NCBI RefSeq assembly: GCF_001541315.1 | Contig: NZ_LMVK01000002.1 | Coordinates: forward strand, 1 to 64,000 | Length of the DNA stretch: 64,000 bases | Origin: Agrobacterium tumefaciens str. B6 | GTDB taxonomy: Bacteria; Pseudomonadota; Alphaproteobacteria; Rhizobiales; Rhizobiaceae | Direction of reading: 5' to 3' | Shown here: in pieces, positions 36,663 to 46,384 of the stretch | Position numbering within the stretch: the stretch's first letter is position 1 | Layout of the letters: each line of letters begins with the position of its first letter | Translations under genes and position numbers: made by a program | The notes under the pieces: generated by a model | Told to the model about the DNA's origin: nothing | Seen by the model: the letters and a program-made list of their open reading frames with translations, nothing else | Database searches by the model: none

Positions 36663-37556
36663 ATGTCCGCATTGGCCCGAAAATTCAACGAAGAGCCGCA
36701 GCAGTCGGTGGCGCAGAAGGCAAACGTCGTGGCGCTTGCACCGAAACAGTCGTCGCGGATCGATCTGCGCAAATGGGGTGCTGCGGCGGCTCGTAACATC
36801 ATACCGCCGCTTGTCGTTCTCGCCATGCTGCTCGGCGTCTGGCAGCTGCTCTGTTCCGCCCCCGGCTCCTCGCTGCCGCCGCCGAGCCAGGTCTTCGAGG
36901 AAAGCTACGATCTCATCGTATCGCCGTTTTTCCAGAATGGTTCGCAGGATATCGGCCTTGGGCTGCGCGTTCTGGTCTCGCTTGAGCGTGTGGCCTATGG
37001 TTTCGGCCTCGCCGCCATTGCCGGCATCATCCTCGGTGCGGTGATCGGCCAGTCGGTCTGGGCCATGCGCGGCCTTGATCCGATCTTTCAGGTGCTGCGC
37101 ACCGTGCCGCCGCTCGCCTGGCTGCCGCTTTCGCTGGCTGCCTTTCAGGACAGCAATCCATCGGCCATTTTCGTGATTTTCATCACCTCCATCTGGCCGG
37201 TCATCATCAATACGGCGGTTGGCGTACGCAATATTCCGCAGGATTACCGCAATGTCGCGCAGGTGCTGCGGCTCAACCAGCTCGAATTCTTCTTCAAAAT
37301 CATGCTGCCGTCGGCCGCTCCTTACATCTTCACCGGCCTGCGCATCGGCATCGGTCTTTCGTGGCTCGCCATCGTGGCTGCGGAAATGCTGACCGGCGGC
37401 GTCGGCATCGGCTTCTTCATCTGGGATGCGTGGAATTCCTCGCGCCTGCCCGACATTATCGTGGCGCTCGCCTACATCGGCGTTATCGGCTTCATGCTCG
37501 ACAAGCTCGTGGCGGCGCTTGGCAAGGTCATCACCCGCGGCGCTGCGGCGAATTGA
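36663..37556 (+). CDS. nrtB: NrtB, nitrate ABC transporter permease
   Basis: 297-aa integral membrane protein with about six hydrophobic helices starting around residue 45. The EAA loop of ABC importers is visible near residue 195 (YRNVAQVLRLNQLEFFFKIMLPSAAP), followed by GLRIGIGLSWLAIVAAEML and IGFFIWDAWN, typical of NrtB/SsuC/TauC permeases. ATG 36663 has GAGG eight bases upstream. It forms the channel used by NrtA and NrtD; 13 bases separate it from nrtD. Confidence 0.93.
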   Translation: MSALARKFNEEPQQSVAQKANVVALAPKQSSRIDLRKWGAAAARNIIPPLVVLAMLLGVWQLLCSAPGSSLPPPSQVFEESYDLIVSPFFQNGSQDIGLGLRVLVSLERVAYGFGLAAIAGIILGAVIGQSVWAMRGLDPIFQVLRTVPPLAWLPLSLAAFQDSNPSAIFVIFITSIWPVIINTAVGVRNIPQDYRNVAQVLRLNQLEFFFKIMLPSAAPYIFTGLRIGIGLSWLAIVAAEMLTGGVGIGFFIWDAWNSSRLPDIIVALAYIGVIGFMLDKLVAALGKVITRGAAAN

Positions 37557-37569
37557 GAGGGCCAATATT

Positions 37570-38367
37570 ATGAACGCTTATCTGAAGCTCGATCATATCG
37601 ACAAATATTTCGACAAGGGCGGCTCGCGCGCCGAGGTGCTGAAAGGCATCAACCTCACCATCGAAAAAGGTGAATTCGTCTCGGTCATCGGCCATTCCGG
37701 CTGCGGCAAGTCCACCATGCTCAACCTCATCGCCGGGCTGACGAAAGTCTCCGCCGGAGCGGTGCTTCTCGAAAACCGGGAGGTCAATGAACCCGGGCCT
37801 GAACGCGCCGTCGTGTTCCAGAACCACAGCCTGCTGCCCTGGCTTTCGGTCTATGAAAACGTCAATCTTGCCGTGGAAAAGGTCTTCCGCAACACCAAGA
37901 CCCGCGCCGAGCGGCATGACTGGGTCATGCGCAATCTCGATCTCGTGCAGATGGCCCATGCCAAGGACAAGAAACCTTCGGAAATTTCCGGCGGCATGAA
38001 ACAGCGCGTCGGCATTGCCCGCGCGCTCGCCATGGAGCCGAAAATCCTGCTGCTGGATGAGCCCTTCGGCGCGCTGGACGCGCTGACCCGCGCTCATCTT
38101 CAGGACGCGGTGATGGAAATTCACGCCCGTCTCGGCAACACCATGGTCATGATCACCCATGATGTGGACGAGGCGGTGCTGCTTTCCGACCGCATCGTGA
38201 TGATGACCAACGGGCCCGCCGCCCATATCGGCGAGGTGCTTGACGTGCCGCTGGCACGCCCGCGCAACCGCATCGAGCTTGCCTCCGACAAGACCTACCT
38301 CAAATGCCGCGAAGCCGTGCTGAAGTTCCTTTACGAACGTCACCGCTTCGTCGAAGCCGCGGAGTAA
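37570..38367 (+). CDS. nrtD: NrtD, nitrate ABC transporter ATPase
   Basis: 265-aa ABC ATPase. Walker A GHSGCGKST lies near residue 45, the Q-loop is in VVFQNHSLLPWLS, the signature appears as ISGGMKQR, Walker B as ILLLDEPFGALDAL, and the switch histidine in MITHDVDEAV. It powers NrtA-NrtB nitrate uptake. The start at 37570 lies 13 bases after nrtB; a longer open frame upstream overlaps that gene. No NrtC-type C-terminal binding domain is present. Confidence 0.94.
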   Translation: MNAYLKLDHIDKYFDKGGSRAEVLKGINLTIEKGEFVSVIGHSGCGKSTMLNLIAGLTKVSAGAVLLENREVNEPGPERAVVFQNHSLLPWLSVYENVNLAVEKVFRNTKTRAERHDWVMRNLDLVQMAHAKDKKPSEISGGMKQRVGIARALAMEPKILLLDEPFGALDALTRAHLQDAVMEIHARLGNTMVMITHDVDEAVLLSDRIVMMTNGPAAHIGEVLDVPLARPRNRIELASDKTYLKCREAVLKFLYERHRFVEAAE

Positions 38368-38372
38368 CGACT

Positions 38373-40820
38373 ATGGCGCAAAAACTCGTCATCATCGGCA
38401 ATGGCATGGCGCCGGGGCGCATGCTGGAGAACCTGTTCGAAACCGCCCCCGGCCTTTACGACGTCACGATTTTCAACGCCGAACCGCGCGTCAATTACGA
38501 CCGCATCATGCTCTCGCCGGTACTCTCAGGCGAAAAGAGCTATGAGGACATCGTCATTCATAATGACGAATGGTATGCGGCTAATAATGTGACGCTGCAC
38601 AAGGGCGCGAAAGTCACCGGCATCGACCGTGACAAGAAAACCGTGACCAGCGAAAACGGTATCACGGCCTCTTACGACAGGCTGGTGATCGCCACCGGTT
38701 CCCTGCCCTTCATCATTCCCGTTCCCGGTCATCAATTACCCGGCGTGCTCGCCTATCGCGATCTCGACGACGTGACGAAGATGCTGGAAATCGCTGAAGG
38801 CAAAGGCCGCGCCATCGTCATCGGTGCGGGTCTTCTCGGACTGGAGGCGGCTTACGGGCTGAAGCGTCAGGGCATGGATGTCACCGTCATCCATCTGATG
38901 CCGACCATCATGGAGCGTCAGCTCGATCCGGCAGCGGCCTATCTCTTAGAAAAGGCGCTGAACGAGCGCGGCATCGACATCATCACCAAGGCCAACACCA
39001 AATGCATTCTCGGTGAAGAGAAGGTCGAGGGCATCGAGCTCGAAGACGGCCGGATCATTAAGGGCGACATGGTGGTGATGGCGGTCGGTATCCGCCCTGC
39101 CTCGGGTCTCGCCAAGGAAGCCGGCATCGCCGTCAATCGCGGCATCGTGGTGGATGACGGCATGATGACGTCGGACGCCTCGATCTACGCGCTCGGCGAA
39201 TGCGCCGAGCATCGCGGCATGTGCTATGGCCTCGTTGCGCCGCTTTATGAATCGGCCCGCGTGCTGGCTGACCGGCTTTGCGGCGGTTCGGCCGAATATC
39301 ACGGCTCAGTCACCAATACGAAGCTGAAGGTGACAGGCATCAACCTGTTTTCCGCCGGCGATTTCGCCGAAGGCGATGACCGCGAGGAAATCGTGCTGCG
39401 CGATGCCACCGCCGGCGTCTACAAGCGTCTCATTCTCAAGGAAAACCGCATCATTGGCGCGGTTCTTTATGGCGAGACGGCGGATGGGTCGTGGTTCTTC
39501 GACCTGATGAAGAAATCGACCGATATCTCGACCATGCGCGAAACCCTTATCTTCGGCCAGGCCTATCAGGGAGGGTCTCCGCTGGACCCTATGGCGGCCG
39601 TTGCAGCCTTGCCGGATGATGCGGAAATCTGCGGCTGCAACGGCGTCTGCAAGGGCAAGATCACTTCGGTTATAACTTCCAAAGGGCTGACCTCGCTGGA
39701 CGATGTGCGCGCCCACACCAAGGCGTCCGCCTCCTGCGGTAATTGCACCGGTCTTGTCGAGCAGCTGATGACGATAACGCTGGGCGACAGCTACAATCCC
39801 GCCGCCGTGCAGCCCATGTGCAAATGCACCGATCTCGGCCATGACGATGTGCGCCGTCTCATCAAGGCCAAGGGCCTGAAGACCATTCCCGCCGTGATGC
39901 AGGAGCTGGAATGGAAAACCTCCTGCGGCTGCGCCAAGTGCCGGCCGGCGCTCAATTATTACCTCGTCTGCGACTTTCCGGATGAATATGCCGACGATTA
40001 TCAGTCGCGTTATATCAATGAGCGCGTTCACGCCAATATCCAGAAGGACGGCACCTATTCCGTCGTCCCGCGCATGTGGGGCGGCGTCACCTCTTCCTCT
40101 GAGCTCCGGGCAATTGCGGATGTGGTCGACAAGTTCGAAATCCCGATGGTGAAGGTGACCGGCGGCCAGCGCATCGATCTTCTCGGTATCGAGAAGGAGG
40201 ATTTGCCGGCGGTCTGGGCCGATCTCGGCAAGGCCGGTTTTATCTCCGGTCAGGCCTATGCCAAGGGGCTGCGTACCGTAAAGACCTGCGTGGGCCAGCA
40301 ATGGTGCCGTTTCGGCACGCAGGATTCCACCGGTCTCGGCATCCGCATCGAAAAATTCATGTGGGGCTCGTGGACGCCCGCCAAGCTGAAGCTTGCGGTC
40401 TCCGGCTGTCCGCGAAACTGCGCGGAGGCGACCTGCAAGGATATCGGCGTCATCTGCGTCGATTCCGGTTTCGAAATCCATTTCGCCGGTGCCGCCGGTC
40501 TCGATATCAAGGGCACGGAAGTGCTCGGTCTCGTGAGGACCGAGGATGAGGCGCTGGAGCATATCGTGGCGCTGACCCAGATGTACCGCGAACAGGCGCG
40601 TTACCTCGAGCGTATTTACAAATGGGCCAAGCGTATCGGCTACGACGAAGTCCGTCGCCAGATCATGGACGATGCTGAAAAGCGCAAGGGCTATTTCGAC
40701 CGCTTCGTCTTCAGCCAGAAATTCGCGCAGGTTGATCCATGGTCCGAACGTGTATCCGGACACGACAAGCATGAGTTCAGGCCCATGGCGGCAATCGGTT
40801 TCAGTGAAGCGGCGGAGTGA
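38373..40820 (+). CDS. nirB: NirB, assimilatory nitrite reductase large subunit
   Basis: 815-aa NAD(P)H nitrite reductase subunit that reduces nitrite to ammonia. Residues 1 to about 300 form a FAD/NAD pyridine nucleotide module (LVIIGNGMAPGRMLE; IVIGAGLLGLEAAYGLKRQG). Two BFD-like [2Fe-2S] segments follow (CGCNGVCKGKI and SCGNCTGLVEQL; then CKCTDLGHD with SCGCAKCRPAL). The C-terminal ferredoxin-sulfite/nitrite reductase part binds siroheme and a [4Fe-4S] cluster through TCVGQQWC (Cx5C) and GCPRNCAEA (Cx3C). It starts five bases after nrtD. Its siroheme would come from CysG at the end of the operon. Confidence 0.95.
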   Translation: MAQKLVIIGNGMAPGRMLENLFETAPGLYDVTIFNAEPRVNYDRIMLSPVLSGEKSYEDIVIHNDEWYAANNVTLHKGAKVTGIDRDKKTVTSENGITASYDRLVIATGSLPFIIPVPGHQLPGVLAYRDLDDVTKMLEIAEGKGRAIVIGAGLLGLEAAYGLKRQGMDVTVIHLMPTIMERQLDPAAAYLLEKALNERGIDIITKANTKCILGEEKVEGIELEDGRIIKGDMVVMAVGIRPASGLAKEAGIAVNRGIVVDDGMMTSDASIYALGECAEHRGMCYGLVAPLYESARVLADRLCGGSAEYHGSVTNTKLKVTGINLFSAGDFAEGDDREEIVLRDATAGVYKRLILKENRIIGAVLYGETADGSWFFDLMKKSTDISTMRETLIFGQAYQGGSPLDPMAAVAALPDDAEICGCNGVCKGKITSVITSKGLTSLDDVRAHTKASASCGNCTGLVEQLMTITLGDSYNPAAVQPMCKCTDLGHDDVRRLIKAKGLKTIPAVMQELEWKTSCGCAKCRPALNYYLVCDFPDEYADDYQSRYINERVHANIQKDGTYSVVPRMWGGVTSSSELRAIADVVDKFEIPMVKVTGGQRIDLLGIEKEDLPAVWADLGKAGFISGQAYAKGLRTVKTCVGQQWCRFGTQDSTGLGIRIEKFMWGSWTPAKLKLAVSGCPRNCAEATCKDIGVICVDSGFEIHFAGAAGLDIKGTEVLGLVRTEDEALEHIVALTQMYREQARYLERIYKWAKRIGYDEVRRQIMDDAEKRKGYFDRFVFSQKFAQVDPWSERVSGHDKHEFRPMAAIGFSEAAE

Positions 40821-40825
40821 GAACG

Positions 40826-41161
40826 ATGGACAGCAACTGGATCGATATTGGCGATATTTCCGACATCCCGCTGCGTGGTGCGCGTTGCGTGAAAACGCCG
40901 ATGGGCAAGATCGCCGTATTCCGCACGGCGGAAAATCAGGTCTTCGCGATTGAGGATCATTGCCCGCATAAGGGCGGCCCGTTGTCTCAGGGCATCGTGC
41001 ATGGGGCTTCGGTGACGTGTCCCCTGCACAATTGGGTCATTTCGCTGGAAACCGGCAAGGCTTTGGGGGCGGATGAGGGGGAGGTGAAGACTATCCCCGT
41101 CCGCAATCTCGACGGCCGGCTTTCCATCGCGCTTGAAACTCTGATGATTGCGGCGGAGTGA
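40826..41161 (+). CDS. nirD: NirD, nitrite reductase small subunit (Rieske-type)
   Basis: 111-aa protein with a complete Rieske-type [2Fe-2S] motif, CPHKGGPLSQG and CPLHNW, which supplies the two His and two Cys ligands. The small size is normal for NirD. ATG 40826 has GGAG eight bases upstream; a GTG overlapping the nirB stop is the alternative. It probably assists electron transfer in, or stability of, the NirB complex. Confidence 0.94.
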   Translation: MDSNWIDIGDISDIPLRGARCVKTPMGKIAVFRTAENQVFAIEDHCPHKGGPLSQGIVHGASVTCPLHNWVISLETGKALGADEGEVKTIPVRNLDGRLSIALETLMIAAE

Positions 41162-41182
41162 ATTGCGATGGCGGCGATTTTA

Positions 41183-41346
41183 CCCCCCTCTGTCCTGCCG
41201 GACATCTCCCTCTCAAGGGGGGAGATCAATTGCGGCACGCGCTTCCGTTCCCAGCTGGCCGCGCCGCCCGTCGATATAGAGCGGGGAGCCTTACGCTTGT
41301 CGACCTCCCCCCTTGAGGGGGAGATGTCCGGCAGGACAGAGGGGGG
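41183..41346. repeat. RIME-like intergenic palindrome
   Basis: Two 42-base arms (41183-41224 and 41305-41346) are inverted copies differing at only one position, with outer ends CCCCCCTCTGTCCTGCCGGA and TCCGGCAGGACAGAGGGGGG. An 80-base centre separates them. Size and sequence are those of the rhizobial intergenic mosaic elements (RIME) found in many copies in these genomes. It lies between nirD and nasA and would form a very stable hairpin in the operon mRNA. Confidence 0.85.
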
Positions 41347-41375
41347 GAAGCGCCACGCACTGAGAGGGCAAACCC

Positions 41376-44024
41376 ATGCCCGTTGAAACAAAAACCACCT
41401 GTCCCTATTGCGGCGTCGGCTGCGGTGTCATCGCCACCGTCAACGACAATGGCGCCGTTTCCGTCAAAGGCGATCAGGACCACCCCGCCAATTTCGGCCG
41501 GCTGTGTTCCAAGGGTTCGGCTCTGGCCGAAACCATCGATCTCGATGGCCGCCTTCTCCATCCCGAAATTGACGGCAGACGGGCGACGTGGGACGAAGCC
41601 CTTGATCTCGTCGCCACCCGCTTTTCTGAAGCCATAGCCGAGCATGGCCCGGATTCGGTGGCCTTTTACGTCTCCGGCCAATTGCTGACGGAGGATTATT
41701 ACCTCGCTAACAAGCTGATGAAAGGTTTTATCGGCTCGGCCAATATCGATACGAATTCAAGACTTTGCATGTCGTCTTCGGTCGCCGGCCATCGCCGCGC
41801 TTTCGGGGCTGACACGGTGCCCGGCACCTATGAGGATATGGAGCTCGCCGATCTGGTGATTCTCACCGGTTCCAATCTCGCCTGGTGCCACCCGGTTCTC
41901 TATCAGCGCCTTGCCGCCGCAAAATCGGCGCGGCCGGAGATGAAGGTCGTCGTCATCGATCCGCGCCGGACGATGAGTGCCGATATTGCCGATATGCATC
42001 TCGCCATCCGCCCGGATGGAGATGTGGCGCTGTTTGTCGGCTTGCTGGCGCATCTTGCCGATAGTTCTGCAATCGATCACGGCTATGTGGAAAACCATAC
42101 GGTCAGCTTTGGCGCTGCGATGCAGGCAGCAACCGAATACAGCCTGCCCGATATCGCCGAGACCACCGGCCTGACAATCGCCGAACTGATTTCCTTTTAC
42201 GAATTGTTCGAACGCACGGAAAAAACCGTCACCTGTTACAGCCAGGGCGTCAACCAGTCGCAGAGCGGCACGGACAAGGTCAACGCCATCATCAATTGCC
42301 CCCTTGCCACCGGCCGCATCGGCCGGCCGGGTATGGGCCCGTTTTCGCTGACCGGGCAGCCGAACGCCATGGGCGGACGCGAGGTCGGCGGACTGGCCAA
42401 TATGCTGGCCGCCCATATGGTTATCGAAAATGCTGACGACCGTGATCGCGTGCAGCGCTTCTGGACCTCACCCGCCATTGCGCAAAAGCCCGGCCTCAAA
42501 GCGGTGGATATGTTCAGGGCGGTGGCCGACGGCCGCATCAAGGCGCTGTGGATCATGGCGACCAATCCGGTGGTTTCCATGCCGGATGCCGGTGCCGTCG
42601 AGGCGGCCATCAAGGCCTGTCCTTTCGTTGTGGTCTCCGAGGTCATGGCCAGTACCGATACGGCCCGCCACGCCGATATCCTTCTGCCATCGCTCGGCTG
42701 GGGAGAAAAGGACGGCACGGTAACCAACTCAGAGCGGCGCATTTCCCGCCAGCGTGGTTTCCTCGATGCGCCCGGCGAAGCAAGGGCCGACTGGTGGCAG
42801 ATGGCGGAGGTGGGCAGGCGCATGGGTTTCGACGCCGCCTTCGATTATGGCCAGGCATCGGAGATTTTCGCCGAACATGCAGCGCTTTCCGGCTTCGAGA
42901 ATGCCGGAAGCCGCGATTTTGATATTAGCGGGATCGAACGGCTCTCCTACGAAACGATGCCGCCCTTTCAATGGCCGAAAGCCCGACCTGGCGAGGCTGC
43001 CGTTACCCGCTTTTTCGCAGACGGCCGTTTTTACCATGCCGATGGAAAGGCGCGATTCATCGCCACCGCCTTGCCGAAAACCGGCAGGACATCGCCCGAT
43101 TATCCGCTGACACTGAATACCGGCCGCATCCGCGATCAATGGCATACCATGACCCGCACCGGCAAAAGCGCGCGGCTTACCGCCCATATCGCCGAACCCT
43201 TCGCCGAGCTTCACCCGCGCGATGCGCAGGCGCTGGGAATTGAAAGCGCCGATCTAGTGGAGCTGGAAAGTCCTCATGGCAAGGTTCTGCTGCGGGCGCT
43301 GATCAGCGAAAGGCAGGCGCGCGGTTCGGTCTTCGTACCGATGCACTGGAACGATCAGTTTGCCTCGCGGGCGCGCATCGATATGGTTGTGGCACCTGTT
43401 ACGGATCCGCATTCCGGCCAGCCCGCTTCGAAAAACGTGGCGGTGAAGGCAAGGCGTTTTGCGGCGAAGGCCTATGGTTTTGCCATTTCCCGCACCCGGC
43501 CCGATGCGCCGGATTGCGCCTACTGGGCCATCGCCAAAGCCGATGGCGGCTATCGCATGGAGCTTGCCTTTGCCGAAGAGCCGCAGGACTGGACGCTCTG
43601 GGCGCGACAGGTTTTCGGCATCGATGCCAGGATCGAGCCGCTGGGTTACAGCGACCGGCAGACGGGCGATCTGCGTCTCGCCTTTTTCGACGGCGAAACA
43701 CTGCTTGCGGCACTGTTCATTGCCAATGAACCGGTGGCCGTTGCCCGCAACTGGGCGATCTCGCAACTTACTGAGCGCCACGAGGATTTGCGCATGCGCT
43801 TTGCGCTGGTCGCCGGGCGTCCCGGTGCGGGCCGGGCTGATCCGGGTGCGACGGTCTGCTCCTGCTTCAATGTCGGGGTGAACCAGATCACGGCCGCTAT
43901 CCGTGATGGCTGCCACAGTGTCGAAGCCATCGGCAAGGCGTTGAATGCCGGAACCAATTGCGGCTCCTGCCGCGCTGAAATCAGGGGGATCATCGATGGA
44001 TGCCTTAAAACCGCAGCGGAATGA
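41376..44024 (+). CDS. nasA: NasA/NarB, assimilatory nitrate reductase catalytic subunit
   Basis: 882-aa molybdopterin oxidoreductase that reduces nitrate to nitrite. A [4Fe-4S] cluster motif (CPYCGVGC, then LCSKGSAL) opens the protein. The Mo-bis-MGD binding region follows (SNLAWCHPVLYQRL, NAMGGREVGGLANMLAAHM, LWIMATNPVVSMPD), then the molydopterin dinucleotide-binding domain (YPLTLNTGRIRDQWHTMTRTGKS in two parts, FVPMHWND). The C terminus adds a BFD-like [2Fe-2S] domain (CSCFNVGVNQ, NCGSCRAEI). No separate NADH-dependent NasC reductase lies nearby, so the electron donor is uncertain. Its end overlaps the cysG start by 29 bases. Confidence 0.95.
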   Translation: MPVETKTTCPYCGVGCGVIATVNDNGAVSVKGDQDHPANFGRLCSKGSALAETIDLDGRLLHPEIDGRRATWDEALDLVATRFSEAIAEHGPDSVAFYVSGQLLTEDYYLANKLMKGFIGSANIDTNSRLCMSSSVAGHRRAFGADTVPGTYEDMELADLVILTGSNLAWCHPVLYQRLAAAKSARPEMKVVVIDPRRTMSADIADMHLAIRPDGDVALFVGLLAHLADSSAIDHGYVENHTVSFGAAMQAATEYSLPDIAETTGLTIAELISFYELFERTEKTVTCYSQGVNQSQSGTDKVNAIINCPLATGRIGRPGMGPFSLTGQPNAMGGREVGGLANMLAAHMVIENADDRDRVQRFWTSPAIAQKPGLKAVDMFRAVADGRIKALWIMATNPVVSMPDAGAVEAAIKACPFVVVSEVMASTDTARHADILLPSLGWGEKDGTVTNSERRISRQRGFLDAPGEARADWWQMAEVGRRMGFDAAFDYGQASEIFAEHAALSGFENAGSRDFDISGIERLSYETMPPFQWPKARPGEAAVTRFFADGRFYHADGKARFIATALPKTGRTSPDYPLTLNTGRIRDQWHTMTRTGKSARLTAHIAEPFAELHPRDAQALGIESADLVELESPHGKVLLRALISERQARGSVFVPMHWNDQFASRARIDMVVAPVTDPHSGQPASKNVAVKARRFAAKAYGFAISRTRPDAPDCAYWAIAKADGGYRMELAFAEEPQDWTLWARQVFGIDARIEPLGYSDRQTGDLRLAFFDGETLLAALFIANEPVAVARNWAISQLTERHEDLRMRFALVAGRPGAGRADPGATVCSCFNVGVNQITAAIRDGCHSVEAIGKALNAGTNCGSCRAEIRGIIDGCLKTAAE

Positions 44025-45474
44025 ACCGGCTCGTATGGAGAAGCTCGCTAAGTTGCCTGTCTTCTGGGGACTTGAGGGCAAGCGCGTGGTTTTGGCGGGC
44101 GGATCGGATGGGGCGGCCTGGAAGGCGGAACTGCTGCTGGCCTGCGGGGCGGAACTTCATCTTTATTGTGAGGAAAGCGAGCTTTCGGAAAGCTTCGCGA
44201 CGCTCGTCGCAAAAAGCCCGATGCTGATATGGCATGACCGTTCATGGGGTGCGGATATTTTCAAGGGCGCGGAACTAGCGCTGGCGGATTGCGAGACCGA
44301 TGAAGAGGCGGAAAGATTTTACCATGCCGCACGAGCGGCTGGCATTCCCGTCAATGTCATCGACAAGCCGGAGTTCTGCCAGTTCCAGTTCGGCTCCATC
44401 GTCAATCGCCCGCCGGTGGTGGTGTCGATTTCCCCCGATGGCGCCGCACCCATCCTGGCGCAGGCCATCCGCCGGCGCATCGAAACCTTGCTGCCGCTGG
44501 CCCTCAAGGACTGGGGCGCGCTTGCCCAGACAATTCGCGAGCGCGTCAATCTGCGACTCGTGCCGGGTCCGGCGCGACGCTCTTTCTGGGAAAAATTCGT
44601 CGATCGGGCGTTCACCGAAAGGCTGGATGAAGGCAGCGAAGAACGGCTGCTTGCGGATATCGGAACGCAGGCCGGTCGGGTGGGTTCGCGCGCCGGGCTG
44701 GTGACGCTTGTAGGCGCCGGACCGGGCGATGCCGAACTGCTGACTCTGAAAGCGGTGCGCGCTTTGCAGGCGGCCGATGTCATCCTGTGCGACGATCTTG
44801 TTTCAGCCGAAGTGCTGGAACTGGCGCGGCGGGAGGCGAAGCGCATGCTGGTTGGCAAACGTGGTGGCCGGGAAAGCTGCAGGCAGGAAGACATCAACGA
44901 GATGATGATCCGCCTCGCCAAGGCCGGAAAACGGGTGGTGCGGCTGAAATCCGGCGATCCGATGATTTTCGGGCGCGCCGGCGAGGAGATCGCCGCGCTG
45001 GAGGCCGAAAATATCCCGGTCGAAGTCGTGCCCGGCATCACTGCCGCAAGCGCCATGGCCTCGCGCCTGGGCGTGTCCTTGACCCATCGCGACCATGCCC
45101 AGTCGGTACGCTTCATCACTGGTCATTCCCGGCAGGGGAAGCTGCCGGAGAATATCGACTGGCAGTCCCTGTCGAACCCCTCCGTCACTACTGTCTTTTA
45201 TATGGGCGGACGAACCGCCGGCGATATTCAGTCCTGCCTGCTTGCCCAGGGAATGCCCGCATCGACACCCGTGGTGGTGATGATTTCCGTCAGCCGCGCC
45301 AATGAGCGACGATGGTGCGGTTCGCTTGCGCAACTGGCTGCCGCGGTCGAGAGACTGGGCGTGAACGAACCTGTGCTGATTGGCATCGGTGATACGTTCC
45401 ATAACGCCTCCGCGGCATTTTCCGTTACCCGCAACGAGGAAGCCGATGCTGGGCCTGTTCAAAAAGCCGGCTAA
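43996..45474 (+). CDS. cysG: CysG, siroheme synthase
   Basis: 492-aa multifunctional enzyme. Residues about 15-220 are the precorrin-2 dehydrogenase/ferrochelatase part (FWGLEGKRVVLAGGSDGAAW, then FCQFQFGSIVNRPPVVVSIS). Residues about 230-480 are the uroporphyrinogen-III C-methyltransferase part (GLVTLVGAGPGDAELLTLKA, VRLKSGDPMIFGRAGEE, VPGITAASAMASRLGVSLTHR). The NAD-binding loop reads AGGSDGAAWKAELL rather than the more common GGGxVAxRK; the same variant could still fold. It makes siroheme for NirB and ends the nitrate operon. ATG 43996 lies within the end of nasA and has GGGGGAT upstream. Confidence 0.94.
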   Translation: MDALKPQRNEPARMEKLAKLPVFWGLEGKRVVLAGGSDGAAWKAELLLACGAELHLYCEESELSESFATLVAKSPMLIWHDRSWGADIFKGAELALADCETDEEAERFYHAARAAGIPVNVIDKPEFCQFQFGSIVNRPPVVVSISPDGAAPILAQAIRRRIETLLPLALKDWGALAQTIRERVNLRLVPGPARRSFWEKFVDRAFTERLDEGSEERLLADIGTQAGRVGSRAGLVTLVGAGPGDAELLTLKAVRALQAADVILCDDLVSAEVLELARREAKRMLVGKRGGRESCRQEDINEMMIRLAKAGKRVVRLKSGDPMIFGRAGEEIAALEAENIPVEVVPGITAASAMASRLGVSLTHRDHAQSVRFITGHSRQGKLPENIDWQSLSNPSVTTVFYMGGRTAGDIQSCLLAQGMPASTPVVVMISVSRANERRWCGSLAQLAAAVERLGVNEPVLIGIGDTFHNASAAFSVTRNEEADAGPVQKAG

Positions 45475-45529
45475 CAAGATTTTTGATGGTTTCCGCTAAC
45501 CGGCAATCCTTCTCACCGTAAACCCTCCC

Positions 45530-45570
45530 TTGACATTGGTTTTTCGTTCGCTCTTCAATAAAACGAAAAA
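45530..45570 (+). promoter_or_regulatory. glpR promoter with GlpR-type inverted repeat
   Basis: TTGACA (45530-45535) and TTCAAT (45554-45559) give a promoter with an 18-base spacer. A perfect nine-base inverted repeat, TTTTTCGTT (45540-45548) and AACGAAAAA (45562-45570), covers the spacer and -10 region. The TTTCGTT motif recurs before glpD, so it is probably the GlpR operator and implies autorepression. Confidence 0.7.
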
Positions 45571-45593
45571 ATTGAAAGAGGAGGGAGGGTGAA

Positions 45594-46367
45594 ATGCTGC
45601 TCACACCGCGTCAGGATGAAATCGTTGCGCTGGCGAAAGCGAACGGCCGGGTGCTGGTCGATGAACTGGCGGCGCGGTTTTCGGTGACCCCCCAGACGAT
45701 CCGCAAGGATCTGAACGATCTCTGCGATACGCGGGTGCTGACCCGCATCCACGGCGGCGCGCTCTTTCCAAGCGGCAATGAAAACGTCAAATACGAGGCG
45801 CGCCGCGCCATCGCATCGTCCGAAAAACAGGCGATCGGCGCCGCTGCCGCGGCCCTCATCCCCAATAACTCGTCGCTTTTCATCAATATAGGCACCACGA
45901 CCGAGGCAGTTGGTGAAGCGCTCGCGGATCATCACGAGTTGATGGTTATTACCAACAACATCAATGTTGCCAACAGGTTGAGGGTTTTCCCCGGCATCGA
46001 AGTGGTGATTGCCGGGGGTGTCGTGCGCGGTTCCGATGGCGGTATCGTCGGCGAGGCGGCGGTGGATTTCATCCGCCAATTCAAGGTCGATTTTGCCGTC
46101 ATCGGCGTGTCGGCCATCGATGAGGATGGCGCTTTGCTCGACTTTGACTTCCGTGAGGTCAAGGTGGCGCAGGCGATCATCTCCAATGCGCGCCATGTCA
46201 TTCTGGTGTCGGATTCGCTTAAATTCGAGCGCACGGCCCCCGTGCGTATCGGTCATCTTTCCCAGGTGCACACCTTCATTACCGATCATTGTCCTGTTGA
46301 TTCCATCCGTACCATCTGTGCCGATCACGATGTCCGGCTGATCGAAACCGAGGGTCGCGACGCCTGA
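45594..46367 (+). CDS. glpR: GlpR, DeoR-family glycerol regulon repressor
   Basis: 257-aa DeoR-type repressor. The N-terminal helix-turn-helix (TPRQDEIVALAKANGRVLVDEL, VTPQTIRKDLNDL, TRIHGGAL) is followed by a sugar-phosphate isomerase-like effector domain with FINIGTTTEAVGEAL and VIAGGVVRGSDGGIVG. GlpR proteins are released from DNA by glycerol 3-phosphate. GAGGGAGGG precedes ATG 45594. Located immediately upstream of, and in the same direction as, glpD and the glycerol transporter genes. Confidence 0.92.
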   Translation: MLLTPRQDEIVALAKANGRVLVDELAARFSVTPQTIRKDLNDLCDTRVLTRIHGGALFPSGNENVKYEARRAIASSEKQAIGAAAAALIPNNSSLFINIGTTTEAVGEALADHHELMVITNNINVANRLRVFPGIEVVIAGGVVRGSDGGIVGEAAVDFIRQFKVDFAVIGVSAIDEDGALLDFDFREVKVAQAIISNARHVILVSDSLKFERTAPVRIGHLSQVHTFITDHCPVDSIRTICADHDVRLIETEGRDA

Positions 46368-46384
46368 TTCAAGGGGCTTTTTGA

